NCBI RefSeq assembly: GCF_027111315.2
Contig: NZ_CP114289.2
Span: 744,001 to 808,000 of the forward strand
Length of the DNA stretch: 64,000 bases
Direction of reading: 5' to 3'
From: Flavobacterium limnophilum
GTDB lineage: Bacteria; Bacteroidota; Bacteroidia; Flavobacteriales; Flavobacteriaceae
Position numbers and translations under genes: made by a program. Under the pieces are notes generated by a model. That model ran no database searches. It was not told where the DNA came from and saw only the letters and a list, made by a program, of their open reading frames with translations. The stretch's first letter is position 1; every line of letters starts with the position of its first letter. Below, one piece after another: positions 44,540-54,266 of this stretch.

Positions 44540-46897
44540 TTATTTTTTAATTGAAAACAAGGACGATTTAATAAAGAAACGATAGGATTTAACATTTCCA
44601 TTCGTGCTTTTATCGGTTCGTGGTAAATATTTAAAACCTTTAATTTTAACGTTCTCATCCATATTCACCACAACTTGGTGCGGATGCGGTGTTTTTGATA
44701 CCGTCCAAGCGGTAGACCAAAAAGTGGACTCCTGTTGGTCGAATATTTTTTCGGCAGAATAGTTTCCTACCGAAACCTCTTCGCTATCGGCATAAATTAT
44801 TTTCCATTTGGAACGAGGAATCGACACACCATCGACACCAATTAGTTCAAATTCGGCAATACTGCTGCTGTTGTCTTTTGGATTTTGGGAATTTAACGCC
44901 TCAAAACAGAAATATTGGCCTTCGAATTCTTTTTTGAAAGTTACTTCTTTCCAACCCTGACCACTGCTTAACTCTCCTTCATTAGCAGGAATTTCAGCAG
45001 ATAAATCCAGTGTTTCTCCTTTTTTGCGGTGCAAAAGCGATTCGTCTATCACGATCTTGTCCAAAACTGGAGTTATGACACCAGAAATTTGGGTTGAAGT
45101 TGGAGTTTCTAAATCGAGGATAATAATCTCGTTTTTTCCTTTTTTTAACCAACATCCCGGCATAAACAAGGTTTGTTGAGGGCCAATTTTCCAATAACGG
45201 CCTAAATTATATCCGTTTACCCAAACCATTCCTTTGCCCCAAGTACTCATGTCTATATAAGTGTCGCCAGTAGCTTTCAAATCAAAAGTGGCTTTGTACC
45301 AAGCTGGGCCGTTGGCTTTTTGTGATTTGAATTTCAAATTTTTCTGGAAATCGTAGTCCACCGGAAAATTGAAAACTTCCCAATTGGTTAAATTTGTTGC
45401 ATTAGAACCTACCAATATTTCCACTTTCTCGGTAATTCCTTTTCGGTCGATGATAGTTTTGCCGTAATTGACGCGTCCCATCGCTTCTACCAAAATATCA
45501 AGGACATCGCCTTTTTTTACAGGAGGAATTTCGAGGGTGTTTTCGTCTTTGCGACGATCCAGATTTCCTATGAGTTTTCCATTGACATAAATGTTTGCCC
45601 AATCACGCAACTCGGTAATTTTTAGTTTAAAAGGCGTTTTGCATTCCGGCAATTGGGTGCGATATAAAATGCGTCCCCAGCCTTGGTCAAAGGCTTCCAT
45701 CGATTGTATGGCTTCCGTTTTATTGGCTTTCGGGAGATTTTCGAATAGCGATGCCGATTCTTTAAAAGTAATTTGTGGAATCGAAATTGCCGGATAATTT
45801 GCCGGTGGTTCTGGAATTGTTTCTCCCGGATTGAGATAATTTTTCATCAAATCGCGAACAGCATAGAATTTGTCCGTAGGTAATCCTGCCTCATTTATTG
45901 GAGCGTTATAATCATATGATGCTACCATAGAACCAAACGGTGGCGCATTGGCTCCGCCCCATTGTCCGAAGGAAGTACCGCCGTGAGCCATATACAAACT
46001 AAACGAAATTTTGCGATCCAACATGTCTTTTAAACTGCCGATAAAACTGCTAATCGATCTAGTTTCGTGGGCACGTCCCCAGTAATCGAACCAACCCGTC
46101 CAATATTCGCTGCACATTAGCGGAGCTTTTGGATAGATTTCTTTGTACTTTTCAAACTGTTTGTCGATATTCGAACCCGCTCCAAAATTTAAAGCGGTAT
46201 AAACGCCATCCAAATCATATTTGAAAAAGTTGGAACTCCAGTCGCAACGGAATAATTGCACTTTGTCAAATCCTGATGAACGAATGGCATCGCGAACTTG
46301 TCCCATATAAACAGTATCTGTACCCCAAACGCCATATTCATTTTCGACCTGAACCATAATGATGTTTCCGCCATTTTGAATTTGGTACGGAGCCAATTCT
46401 TTGCCCACCTTTTTTAAATAGTTGATGGAACGCTCCATAAAATAGGAGTCGTCTTTGGTTCGCACTTGGATGTCATTTTTTTTCAACAACCACCAAGGCA
46501 AACCGCCCATATCCCATTCGGCACAAGCATAAGGCCCGGGACGAACGATGCAATACATTCCGTTTTTCTGGATGAGTCGCACAAATTCGGCCACGTCTTT
46601 TTGTCCCGTGAAATCAAATTTGTCGGGTTGTTGTTCGTGAAAATTCCAAAAAAGATAAATACAAATGGTATTCATCCCCATCGCTTTACACATTTGGATG
46701 CGTTGTTCCCAGTATTCACGAGGAATTCTCGGAAAATGGATTTCGCCGGCACGAACCAAAAATGGTTTTCCGTTCAAAAGGAAGGTGTTGTCTGCGGCAA
46801 CAAATGTTCCTGCTTGCTTCGAAACTTGTGCGTTTACCGTCAATGCCATAAAAATGGCAAAGACAAGTAGTAGTTTGGATGTTTTCAATAATTTCAT
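44540..46897 (-). CDS. GH35 beta-galactosidase (with C-terminal discoidin-like domain)
   Basis: 785 residues with signal peptide (...MALTVNAQ). TIM barrel of family GH35: FLVRAGEIHFPRIPREYW near residue 50, acid/base Glu187 in VQVENEYG, nucleophile Glu264 in CSEYWTGWFD, and YMAHGGTSFGQWGGAN. Galactose-binding sandwiches follow (WYKATFDL, GMVWVNGYNLGRYW), and about residues 640-785 resemble an F5/8 domain (SAEKIFDQQESTFWSTAWT). Exo-beta-galactosidase, likely trimming galactan or arabinogalactan side chains of RG-I in the periplasm. Its ATG overlaps the stop of the other GH35 (ATGA, 46894-46897), so the two are translationally coupled. Confidence 0.93.
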   Translation of the reverse strand: MKLLKTSKLLLVFAIFMALTVNAQVSKQAGTFVAADNTFLLNGKPFLVRAGEIHFPRIPREYWEQRIQMCKAMGMNTICIYLFWNFHEQQPDKFDFTGQKDVAEFVRLIQKNGMYCIVRPGPYACAEWDMGGLPWWLLKKNDIQVRTKDDSYFMERSINYLKKVGKELAPYQIQNGGNIIMVQVENEYGVWGTDTVYMGQVRDAIRSSGFDKVQLFRCDWSSNFFKYDLDGVYTALNFGAGSNIDKQFEKYKEIYPKAPLMCSEYWTGWFDYWGRAHETRSISSFIGSLKDMLDRKISFSLYMAHGGTSFGQWGGANAPPFGSMVASYDYNAPINEAGLPTDKFYAVRDLMKNYLNPGETIPEPPANYPAISIPQITFKESASLFENLPKANKTEAIQSMEAFDQGWGRILYRTQLPECKTPFKLKITELRDWANIYVNGKLIGNLDRRKDENTLEIPPVKKGDVLDILVEAMGRVNYGKTIIDRKGITEKVEILVGSNATNLTNWEVFNFPVDYDFQKNLKFKSQKANGPAWYKATFDLKATGDTYIDMSTWGKGMVWVNGYNLGRYWKIGPQQTLFMPGCWLKKGKNEIIILDLETPTSTQISGVITPVLDKIVIDESLLHRKKGETLDLSAEIPANEGELSSGQGWKEVTFKKEFEGQYFCFEALNSQNPKDNSSSIAEFELIGVDGVSIPRSKWKIIYADSEEVSVGNYSAEKIFDQQESTFWSTAWTVSKTPHPHQVVVNMDENVKIKGFKYLPRTDKSTNGNVKSYRFFIKSSLFSIKK

Positions 46898-49326
46898 TTT
46901 TTATTCAATACTATGGTTGCTTTATATTCAACCGAAATGGAAGGTTTTTTAATTTCCAGAAAACTTTTTTTGTCGCCAAAATCGGGGAGTACTTCTTTTT
47001 CCAGATAATTCAAATAAGGGGCATCTTTGGCCATTGGCATAAAATAAAAATACATGTCGTTTGTCTTCAAGGCTTCCTGAAACTTTTTGAGTCCGATTGT
47101 CCAAGGCTTGCTGGTATAAAGGTCGTCCGTTTGCAATTCTCCGTTCATCATACAAATGCCACGATCACCACGATAATCGAAGGTTATGAATACATCATTC
47201 GCTTTCGACAAATCGAGGCTGCCGGCTTTAAGCACAAAATGGCTGGCGTCGGCCTGAATCAATTGGATTCCTGTTTCAATTTTTGGCAGATTCAGGTTCC
47301 ATTCACCGATGTTTTTCAGTTGCGATTTAGCCTTGGTTATCGTGCCTTCAACTGAGGCAACATTGGCGGAAGCCGGATAAATGGCAAAATCGACATGCTC
47401 CTGATTTTTGCTGACCAGGGATATTTGTTCGCCATCGTCCAAAACCAACGCTTTACTGATGACCAATTTTTCATCACCGGCTTTGCCCACTAAATAAGCG
47501 TTTTCAGCATCACTATTTGGCAAGACTAAAAACGAAACTCCATTGACCTGAAATTCACTCCTTTTTCCAGTTGAAAAAGCGATTACCGTATTGCCGTTTC
47601 GCACGGAAGTTTTTATTCCATTTCCGGTTACTTTTGGCTTGCCTTTGAGCACCATTTCGGGAACAATTCCGTCAATCGAAACCATCACGTTGTACCGTTT
47701 GTTCTTGTTGGTAAAGCTACAAAATGGTTGGACGGTAGCCAAACGAATTTCGACCCCATCATAATTAATATTGAAAGGAAAAATCGCGGAACTGCCCGAT
47801 TTCAGTGTAAAAGTTCCTGCCTCTGGAAAAGAAACCATTCCCGATTTAGTGGCAACATCAATTTTTAAGTCTTGTAAATCATTCATTACCAAATGGTCTT
47901 GAAAATTGTGCATAAACAAATAACCTTTGTTGCCATCACCTCTTACAGAATAACGCAATGTCTTGTTATTTGTGGCTTTGATGCTGTCGTTGGTTGTTGG
48001 CAAAATGGGATAGAGTGGAGCCAAATCGTTGCCATAGGATTTCAAGAAATAATTAATGAGTTTTAATGGGTAATAGCCACTACTTACATTTCCAAATTCG
48101 CCGATGGGAGCTTGGTAGTCATAGGATTTATTGTGGAGACCTGCACCTTCGGTAAAAAAATAGTTGCCGATGGAGGGTGTTGTGCCACCGTGATACATAT
48201 AAAATCCCAGTCCATTAGTTCCGCTTCCGACCGTTCGAACCATCAAAGGCAAAAAGCTTTCGCCTTTTACTTTTGGTCTGCGTGAATAGGTGACCGCCAT
48301 TCCCGTACCCAATTCGGCAGCCAAGGAAGGATAGAGATTTACGTCATAACTCACGGGTGAATAATCGGGTTTTTGTTGGATATCTTTAAACAAATAAAAT
48401 GGGGAAGGCCTAATGCTGGACTCCCAAAAAGGATAAGCATATCCAGCCATTACCGGAATGGAACCTTTTTCGACAATAGTGGCAAAACCCCAACCCGTTG
48501 CCGTGTAAATGGGTGCAACAAGTCCCGCTTTAAGGGCAAATTTTTTGAGTGTTTTCATATGATCTTTGCCTACATCGGCAAACTCATTTCCTAGTGTATT
48601 GATACCCACACCATCTTGAATAATTTTTTTGTCTCGTCCTGCAACGGTGCGCTCTTTGGGAGCATCCTGATAGGTAAATCCCCAAGGCGCAGTCGAATGC
48701 TGGTATTCGTTTTCCAATTGCACTCCAATGATGGGGCCACCGTCTTTAAACATCAATCCTTTCAATTGTTGTCCAATTTCTTGATACAATCGGTTGGCGT
48801 AAAAGAGGTAATCTTTGTCGTTGCTTCGAACATCAATCGGGCGACCGTAAAGCCAATCGGGAAGGCCTCCATTACGGATTTCGCCGTGAGCGAAAGGGCC
48901 AACACGCATTAAAACTTCCAGTCCATTTTTGGCACAAAGTTCCGTGAAATGGCGAACATCTAAATCGCCAGTCCAATCGAATTTACCTTCTTTGAATTCG
49001 TGCATGTTCCAAAAAACATAAGTCGCCACGACGGTAATTCCTCCTGCTTTCATTTTTTTTAACTCCTCGTCCCAATATTGATGCGGATAACGGCTAAAAT
49101 GGAATTCGCCAATAACGGGAATAAAAGGCTTGCCATTTCTTTCGATATAAAAACTGTTTACGCCAATGGTATCGCCTTTTATACTGCGTCCTCCCAAATC
49201 GAGATGACCTCGTTTCACATCGGTGCGAACTTTGGTAATGTCAATTTTATAATTATTTTGGGCGGATAATGAAAATGCGACAAACAGCAAAGTTGAAGTT
49301 AGTGCATTAAATTTTGTGATTTTCAT
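46894..49326 (-). CDS. GH35-type beta-galactosidase, second copy
   Basis: 810 residues from the ATG at 49326 (the frame runs open to 49467 inside the upstream gene's tail, without a signal peptide). Signal peptide (MKITKFNALTSTLLFVAFSLSAQ). GH35 features: FIPVIGEFHFSRYPHQYW (near 70), GVQLENEYQHS with Glu205/Glu207, FYMYHGGTTPSIGNYFF. The nucleophile region is less standard (SLAAELGTGMAVTYS) than in its neighbour, and overall similarity between the two is limited, so their linkages probably differ. Starts 2 bp after the DUF5107 stop and ends overlapping the next GH35: tight operon. Confidence 0.88.
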   Translation of the reverse strand: MKITKFNALTSTLLFVAFSLSAQNNYKIDITKVRTDVKRGHLDLGGRSIKGDTIGVNSFYIERNGKPFIPVIGEFHFSRYPHQYWDEELKKMKAGGITVVATYVFWNMHEFKEGKFDWTGDLDVRHFTELCAKNGLEVLMRVGPFAHGEIRNGGLPDWLYGRPIDVRSNDKDYLFYANRLYQEIGQQLKGLMFKDGGPIIGVQLENEYQHSTAPWGFTYQDAPKERTVAGRDKKIIQDGVGINTLGNEFADVGKDHMKTLKKFALKAGLVAPIYTATGWGFATIVEKGSIPVMAGYAYPFWESSIRPSPFYLFKDIQQKPDYSPVSYDVNLYPSLAAELGTGMAVTYSRRPKVKGESFLPLMVRTVGSGTNGLGFYMYHGGTTPSIGNYFFTEGAGLHNKSYDYQAPIGEFGNVSSGYYPLKLINYFLKSYGNDLAPLYPILPTTNDSIKATNNKTLRYSVRGDGNKGYLFMHNFQDHLVMNDLQDLKIDVATKSGMVSFPEAGTFTLKSGSSAIFPFNINYDGVEIRLATVQPFCSFTNKNKRYNVMVSIDGIVPEMVLKGKPKVTGNGIKTSVRNGNTVIAFSTGKRSEFQVNGVSFLVLPNSDAENAYLVGKAGDEKLVISKALVLDDGEQISLVSKNQEHVDFAIYPASANVASVEGTITKAKSQLKNIGEWNLNLPKIETGIQLIQADASHFVLKAGSLDLSKANDVFITFDYRGDRGICMMNGELQTDDLYTSKPWTIGLKKFQEALKTNDMYFYFMPMAKDAPYLNYLEKEVLPDFGDKKSFLEIKKPSISVEYKATIVLNKK

Positions 49327-49328
49327 TT

Positions 49329-52300
49329 TTATAAATTTAGTATTGTTGCTAAATGCACCTGAACTCCCTGATGGTTGACATCCATTGAGGCGGCTTCCAA
49401 TAAATGGGTTTCGGCTTTGGCAAATTCGCCCAATCCGAAATACCCCAAACCAAGCATATAATGACAATGAATTTTATTTCGGAAAGTCAAATCATCTTCC
49501 CAAATCAATAAATCGGGCAATGATACAGCAAAGTAATCCAGTTTTATGGTGTCATCCAAATGTTTTTTGCCAAAAGCTACCAGTTTGTCGAATCGAATAT
49601 TGGCTTCGTTTGGCAAGCCCAATTTGAGCAATGCCAATCCTTGGTAAAATATCTTGTCCGGTTTTTGGTCATTGTAAAAAATGGCTGCTGCGGGTTCCGT
49701 GTTTCCTTCTTTGGCCAACTCCCAGTGTTTTCGGGTTTCATCCATTTGCTCCAATCCTTCGTAAGCACAGCCCAACCAATAATGAAAATCATTTTCTTGC
49801 GCTCCCGAAAGTTTGCCTTCACCCAAATTGTGCGGATATTCCAGACATTCGTTCAATAATTTTATGGCGCTGCTAAATTCATTTTTGGCCAACAATTGTT
49901 TGGCCAATTCCACTCGTGCCAACTGGTATTGTGCCGGAACTTTGCCTTCGCCGCCTTCCCAAGGATGGAAAATACGGTTGTCGATTAATTCAATCGCTTT
50001 AAGATAATTGCCAAGTTGGTTGCACAAAGTGGCAAATTCCAAATAAACATCGTCCCGTTGTTCCACCAAATTGAAATGCTTTTCCAAAAATGCCAATCGT
50101 TCTGAATGGGGTTTGCAAAGACGTTTGTACAACTGGTCCAATTCCATCAAAATACGGGAATCATTGGTATCTAAAGAAAAGGCTTTTTCGAGATATTGAA
50201 CCGCTTTTTCTTCCTGTTGCAATTTATTGAAATAGGCCAAAGACAAGTTTCTCAATACTGTCGGGAATGTATCGTCAATTGCTACCGACTTTTCCCAACA
50301 ATTTATTGCATCGGAATATTGGCGCTTGTCGTACCATAAATTACCTAAATAATACGGTGCTTTTGAGTCTTTTGGATTTACTTTTTGTGCTGTTTCCAAT
50401 GCCAATACCGCTTCCAAACGGTTTGGGAAACAATATTCCGGTGCGTGATTAGCTGCAGTTTCAAACACGGATTTAGCGTCTTTGTTGGCTAAACTCAACG
50501 CCCAACCCATATAATAATAAGTCATAGGAGTTGTGGGACAAACTTTGATTCCTTCTTCCAATAAAAGAACCGCTTCATCGTACAGACCAGCAGCAATATA
50601 ATCCAATGCCACGACTTCGTAATTGTGGATTTCGCCACGCATCAAACTATTCATTTCATCCAAAACAGTAGCCGATTTTGAAATCAGATACTGTTCGAAA
50701 CGGCATCCAAAATTGAATAAGTCGATTTTTAGTGACTCTTCTATCAGAGTCAAGGCTTCTTTTTCGTTTCCTAATTTTCGCAAAATAGCCGTTTTCAAAG
50801 CACGGGCTTTGTGGTTGTGCCAATTGCGTACTAGCGATTTATCAATTTCAAAAATTGCCTCTCTTAAGTTGTCCTTTTTGCAAGAAATTTGGGCACAACC
50901 AAAATATCCGGCATCTTGCATAGCGGCATTCCAACAGGATTTGTAAAAAGCATCATAGGCTTCCTCGTTTTTGTCTTGGTATTGTAGTGCCAGTCCCAGA
51001 TTGTATCGTGGTTCGCCATCATAAGGATTTGGATTGCGTTGCAATTGGGTGTCAATTGCCGTTTGGAAATATTTTTCTGATTCGGCAAACTTGCCACGAC
51101 GGAGCAACCAAAGTCCCATTGCATTGTTATTTCGAACATCTGAAGGGTCTCTTTTTAAGGCTTCCAAGTAATAATCGGTAGCAACATAAGTGGCGTGACG
51201 GTATTGTTCCAAATGCAAGCCCGTAAGATACAATTGCTCGCAAGTTGGGGTTTCCTCTGGAGAAAAAGCCGGTTTTGCTGCTTCTGGAGTTGGTTTAGAT
51301 TCCGCTTTTTCAGATTTTATGCTTAATAATTCCCTTCCATTTTCGGAATAGACCACTAATTTTAAATCGATAAAAGCAACATCGCCTACTAAAACTTCAC
51401 GTTCATAAACCTGCTCTGGACTTAAATCTAGAGTTTCATCCAAAAATCCTTCCAATACTATTCTTGCGTTTTTTTGCAATGAGGTGGCAAAAATCTTTAT
51501 GATGGCTTTGTCTGCTTCTTTGTCAAGGTTCAAAAGCAAATCTTGCGAGGCATTTTTTACTACGCCCAATTCGCGATAAGGTAGAAAATATTGGGTGAAT
51601 GTTTTTTCTTCATAAGGTTGCATCCAACTGAAATCAGGTTGATTGTCTGTAAAAACACCCGCCATCAATTCGATGTATGGCCCATCTTCATCGGTAAGAT
51701 TTCTGTCCCAAGCTTTTCCAAAATCGCCATTGCCCCAAGTCCATTGTTTTTTTCCGGGCGAAATATGATGATTGGCCACGTGAAGCACACCTGCTTTTGT
51801 ATCATTTTCGTAACCGCCCACGAAGTTAAAATCCGAGTTGATGGCCATATACGAAGTGGGAACGGGAATATTTTTATAGTTCGAAATATCGACACCAGCA
51901 GAGTAATCCACTTTATAATACGTTCCTGTAGCAATAGGAAAGGTAGATACATCTCTTTTTCCGTGGTCGAAAACGGCGTGTACATCTGGAGGAAAAACCG
52001 ATTGATAATGCTCATTTACCGCCACGGCAGGATTCGCCCACCACAAAAAAGTTTGCGGAACCGGGGTTGGATTATACAGTTTTCCTTTAATTTCAAGATA
52101 GGCTTTTCCTGGATGCAAAGTAAATCCCGCCATTCCTTTTTGGTGGAACATTTTTTCGTTTTCGCTTACCCAAACGGTAATGCTGCCATCTTCATTATTT
52201 TCGATGGTATGATCTACCGGTAAAAAAGTGCTTGGGCGATGGTGCTGCGGCCAATTGAACTCTATTCCACCCGAAATCCAAGGGCCAGTAAGTCCAACCA

Positions 52301-52604
52301 ATGCCGGTTTAATTACCTGATTGTAATAAATAAAATGGCGTTGCTTGATTTTGTCGTAAGCCATTTGTACACGTCCGCCCAATTCGGGCAAAATCATCAC
52401 CTTGATGTATTCATTTTCAAGATAGACTGCTTTGTATGTTTTGTCCTGTTTCTCGTCTTCAATTTTTTCTACCACTGGATAAGGATAAACGGCTCCGCTA
52501 CTGCCTTGATACACTCTTTTTTCAAGAAAGATTGGGTTTTTTTCGGCTTTGCCAATTTCGTATGTGGGAATGATTACTTCCTCTTGCCAAGCTTTAACAC
52601 TCAT
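49329..52604 (-). CDS. DUF5107 domain protein with TPR repeats
   Basis: 1091 residues, no signal peptide, so cytoplasmic. Residues about 1-430 form a DUF5107 galactose-mutarotase-like sandwich (ILPELGGRVQMAYDKIKQRHFIYYNQ, PALVGLTGPWISGGIEFNWPQHHRPSTFLP). Residues about 445-1091 are tandem tetratricopeptide repeats (for example NNAMGLWLLRRGKFAESEKYF, APYYLGNLWYDKRQYSDAINCWEKSV). Widespread in sugar loci of Bacteroidota, without an assigned reaction that I can name; the sandwich suggests sugar or glycoside binding or lysis. Cotranscribed with the two GH35 genes (2-bp gap). Confidence 0.85.
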   Translation of the reverse strand: MSVKAWQEEVIIPTYEIGKAEKNPIFLEKRVYQGSSGAVYPYPVVEKIEDEKQDKTYKAVYLENEYIKVMILPELGGRVQMAYDKIKQRHFIYYNQVIKPALVGLTGPWISGGIEFNWPQHHRPSTFLPVDHTIENNEDGSITVWVSENEKMFHQKGMAGFTLHPGKAYLEIKGKLYNPTPVPQTFLWWANPAVAVNEHYQSVFPPDVHAVFDHGKRDVSTFPIATGTYYKVDYSAGVDISNYKNIPVPTSYMAINSDFNFVGGYENDTKAGVLHVANHHISPGKKQWTWGNGDFGKAWDRNLTDEDGPYIELMAGVFTDNQPDFSWMQPYEEKTFTQYFLPYRELGVVKNASQDLLLNLDKEADKAIIKIFATSLQKNARIVLEGFLDETLDLSPEQVYEREVLVGDVAFIDLKLVVYSENGRELLSIKSEKAESKPTPEAAKPAFSPEETPTCEQLYLTGLHLEQYRHATYVATDYYLEALKRDPSDVRNNNAMGLWLLRRGKFAESEKYFQTAIDTQLQRNPNPYDGEPRYNLGLALQYQDKNEEAYDAFYKSCWNAAMQDAGYFGCAQISCKKDNLREAIFEIDKSLVRNWHNHKARALKTAILRKLGNEKEALTLIEESLKIDLFNFGCRFEQYLISKSATVLDEMNSLMRGEIHNYEVVALDYIAAGLYDEAVLLLEEGIKVCPTTPMTYYYMGWALSLANKDAKSVFETAANHAPEYCFPNRLEAVLALETAQKVNPKDSKAPYYLGNLWYDKRQYSDAINCWEKSVAIDDTFPTVLRNLSLAYFNKLQQEEKAVQYLEKAFSLDTNDSRILMELDQLYKRLCKPHSERLAFLEKHFNLVEQRDDVYLEFATLCNQLGNYLKAIELIDNRIFHPWEGGEGKVPAQYQLARVELAKQLLAKNEFSSAIKLLNECLEYPHNLGEGKLSGAQENDFHYWLGCAYEGLEQMDETRKHWELAKEGNTEPAAAIFYNDQKPDKIFYQGLALLKLGLPNEANIRFDKLVAFGKKHLDDTIKLDYFAVSLPDLLIWEDDLTFRNKIHCHYMLGLGYFGLGEFAKAETHLLEAASMDVNHQGVQVHLATILNL

Positions 52605-52639
52605 TTTTATATTTTTTTACAATTATGAACTTTATTTTT

Positions 52640-52711
52640 GCCACAGATTTAAAGGATTACCACGGATTTTAAAAAAAAAATCAATCTGTGAAAATCTGTG
52701 TAATTTGTGGC
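52640..52711. repeat. Imperfect palindromic intergenic repeat
   Basis: GCCACAGATTT (52640-52650) pairs with AATTTGTGGC (52702-52711), with CACGGATTT and ATCTGTG strings pairing inside. Lies between the MFS and DUF5107 genes of the minus-strand operon. Confidence 0.65.
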
Positions 52712-52731
52712 TTTTATTTCTTAGATAGTGA

Positions 52732-54129
52732 TTATTTCACCAATTCACTTTCAATTTCTTCCAATGTTTTTCCTTTGGTTTCAGGCAATTTTCTCAAGAC
52801 AAAGAAGAATCCGAGAATGCAAATTCCGGCATACACCCAGAAAGTTCCCGCAGCTCCAAACGATTTGTTGAGTAATGGAAAGGTGTAGGTAAGGATGAAA
52901 CAGGCAATCCACAAGGCAAAAGTGGACAAAGCCATAGCTGCACCTCGCACTCGGTTAGGGAAAATTTCAGAGAGAATGACCCAGGTTATCGGTGCCAACG
53001 ACATAGCATAAATAGCAATCGCCACAACCACCAACGAAAGAACGGCAACCCCTTTCAACTGAAAATAAAAGGCGCTACCCAAAAGCAAATAGGTAATGGC
53101 CAATCCAGATGCCCCGAAAACCATCAATTTTTTTCGTCCCCATTTATCTACCGTAAACATGGCGACAAGTGTAAATACGAGGTTTACCGTTCCGGTAATC
53201 ACGATGTTGAACAAGGTATCGCTTACGCCATAACCAGCAGCAGTAAAAATCTCTTCGGCATAATTGAAAACGGTATTGATACCGCACCATTGTTGGAAAA
53301 CAGCTATGACTATTCCAATAAGCAGCACGTTGCGGAATTTAGGATTAAGAAGAGTCTTGAAGTCCATTTTTTCGGTAACATCGTTCAAAGTTGCCTGGAT
53401 GTTGGCCATTTCTTCACGAGCATATTTTTCGCCCCCAATTTTATTCAATGTTGGGAAGGCTTTCTCTTGTTTTCCTGCTTTCATTAACCAACGGGGACTT
53501 TCAGGAAGCGTAAAGGCCAATAATAAAAATACTACTGAAGGCACTGCACAGGCAAAAAACATCCAGCGCCAACCCATTTGTCCATTCCACGAAGCACGAA
53601 TAAATTTGTCAGAGACTCCGGCGGGAACTTTTTCGGCTATGAGCAAGTTGACAATTTGTGCCGCAAGAATACCAATAACAAGGGTCATTTGGTTGAGCGA
53701 AACGAAGCGCCCACGCAAATGTGATGGAGCTACTTCGGCAATATACATAGGCGAAAGTGCCGATGCAAGGCCAATTCCCACACCACCAACGATTCTGAAA
53801 ACAACGAATACCATATAAGTCGAAGCCAATCCCGTGCCCAAAGAAGCCACGGTAAACAAGAAAGCCGAAAGCAATAAAGGCCATTTTCGCCCAAATTTAT
53901 CACTGATTACGCCCGATACAACCGCACCCAAAATGCAACCAATCAAGGCAGAGCTCATCGCCCAAGCTTGCAGATTAGCCGATGTGGTAATATCGAAAAA
54001 ACGTTCGTAAAAAGGTTTTGCACCACCGATTACCACCCAGTCATAACCGAATAGCAATCCGCCCATGGCAGAAACCATGGAGATAGCAAATAAATAGAAA
54101 TTGTTGAAGGATTGGTTTTGGTTTGTCAT
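52732..54129 (-). CDS. MFS sugar porter (sugar:H+ symporter)
   Basis: 465 residues, 12 predicted membrane spans. Sugar-porter signatures: GGLLFGYDWVVIGG in TM1, DKFGRKWPLL in the first loop, GIGLASALSPMYIAEVAPSHLRGR after TM4, PESPRWLMKAGK before the central loop, QQWCGINTVFNYAEEIF in TM7, DKWGRKKLM, and PETKGKTLEEIE at the C-terminus. Brings a monosaccharide through the inner membrane, most likely galactose or another side-chain sugar given the GH35 genes in the same direction; rhamnose already has RhaT. Divergent from the AraC-type gene. Confidence 0.92.
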   Translation of the reverse strand: MTNQNQSFNNFYLFAISMVSAMGGLLFGYDWVVIGGAKPFYERFFDITTSANLQAWAMSSALIGCILGAVVSGVISDKFGRKWPLLLSAFLFTVASLGTGLASTYMVFVVFRIVGGVGIGLASALSPMYIAEVAPSHLRGRFVSLNQMTLVIGILAAQIVNLLIAEKVPAGVSDKFIRASWNGQMGWRWMFFACAVPSVVFLLLAFTLPESPRWLMKAGKQEKAFPTLNKIGGEKYAREEMANIQATLNDVTEKMDFKTLLNPKFRNVLLIGIVIAVFQQWCGINTVFNYAEEIFTAAGYGVSDTLFNIVITGTVNLVFTLVAMFTVDKWGRKKLMVFGASGLAITYLLLGSAFYFQLKGVAVLSLVVVAIAIYAMSLAPITWVILSEIFPNRVRGAAMALSTFALWIACFILTYTFPLLNKSFGAAGTFWVYAGICILGFFFVLRKLPETKGKTLEEIESELVK

Positions 54130-54266
54130 AAAAATAGCATTGAGTTTTGTTGTAATGAATCAAACAAAAATACATGTAGCAATTCACAAATAAATAGATT
54201 ATATATTGAAATAAATGGATTATCTTACGACCTTAATTCTATTTCCGTAATATTTGCCTATTTATA

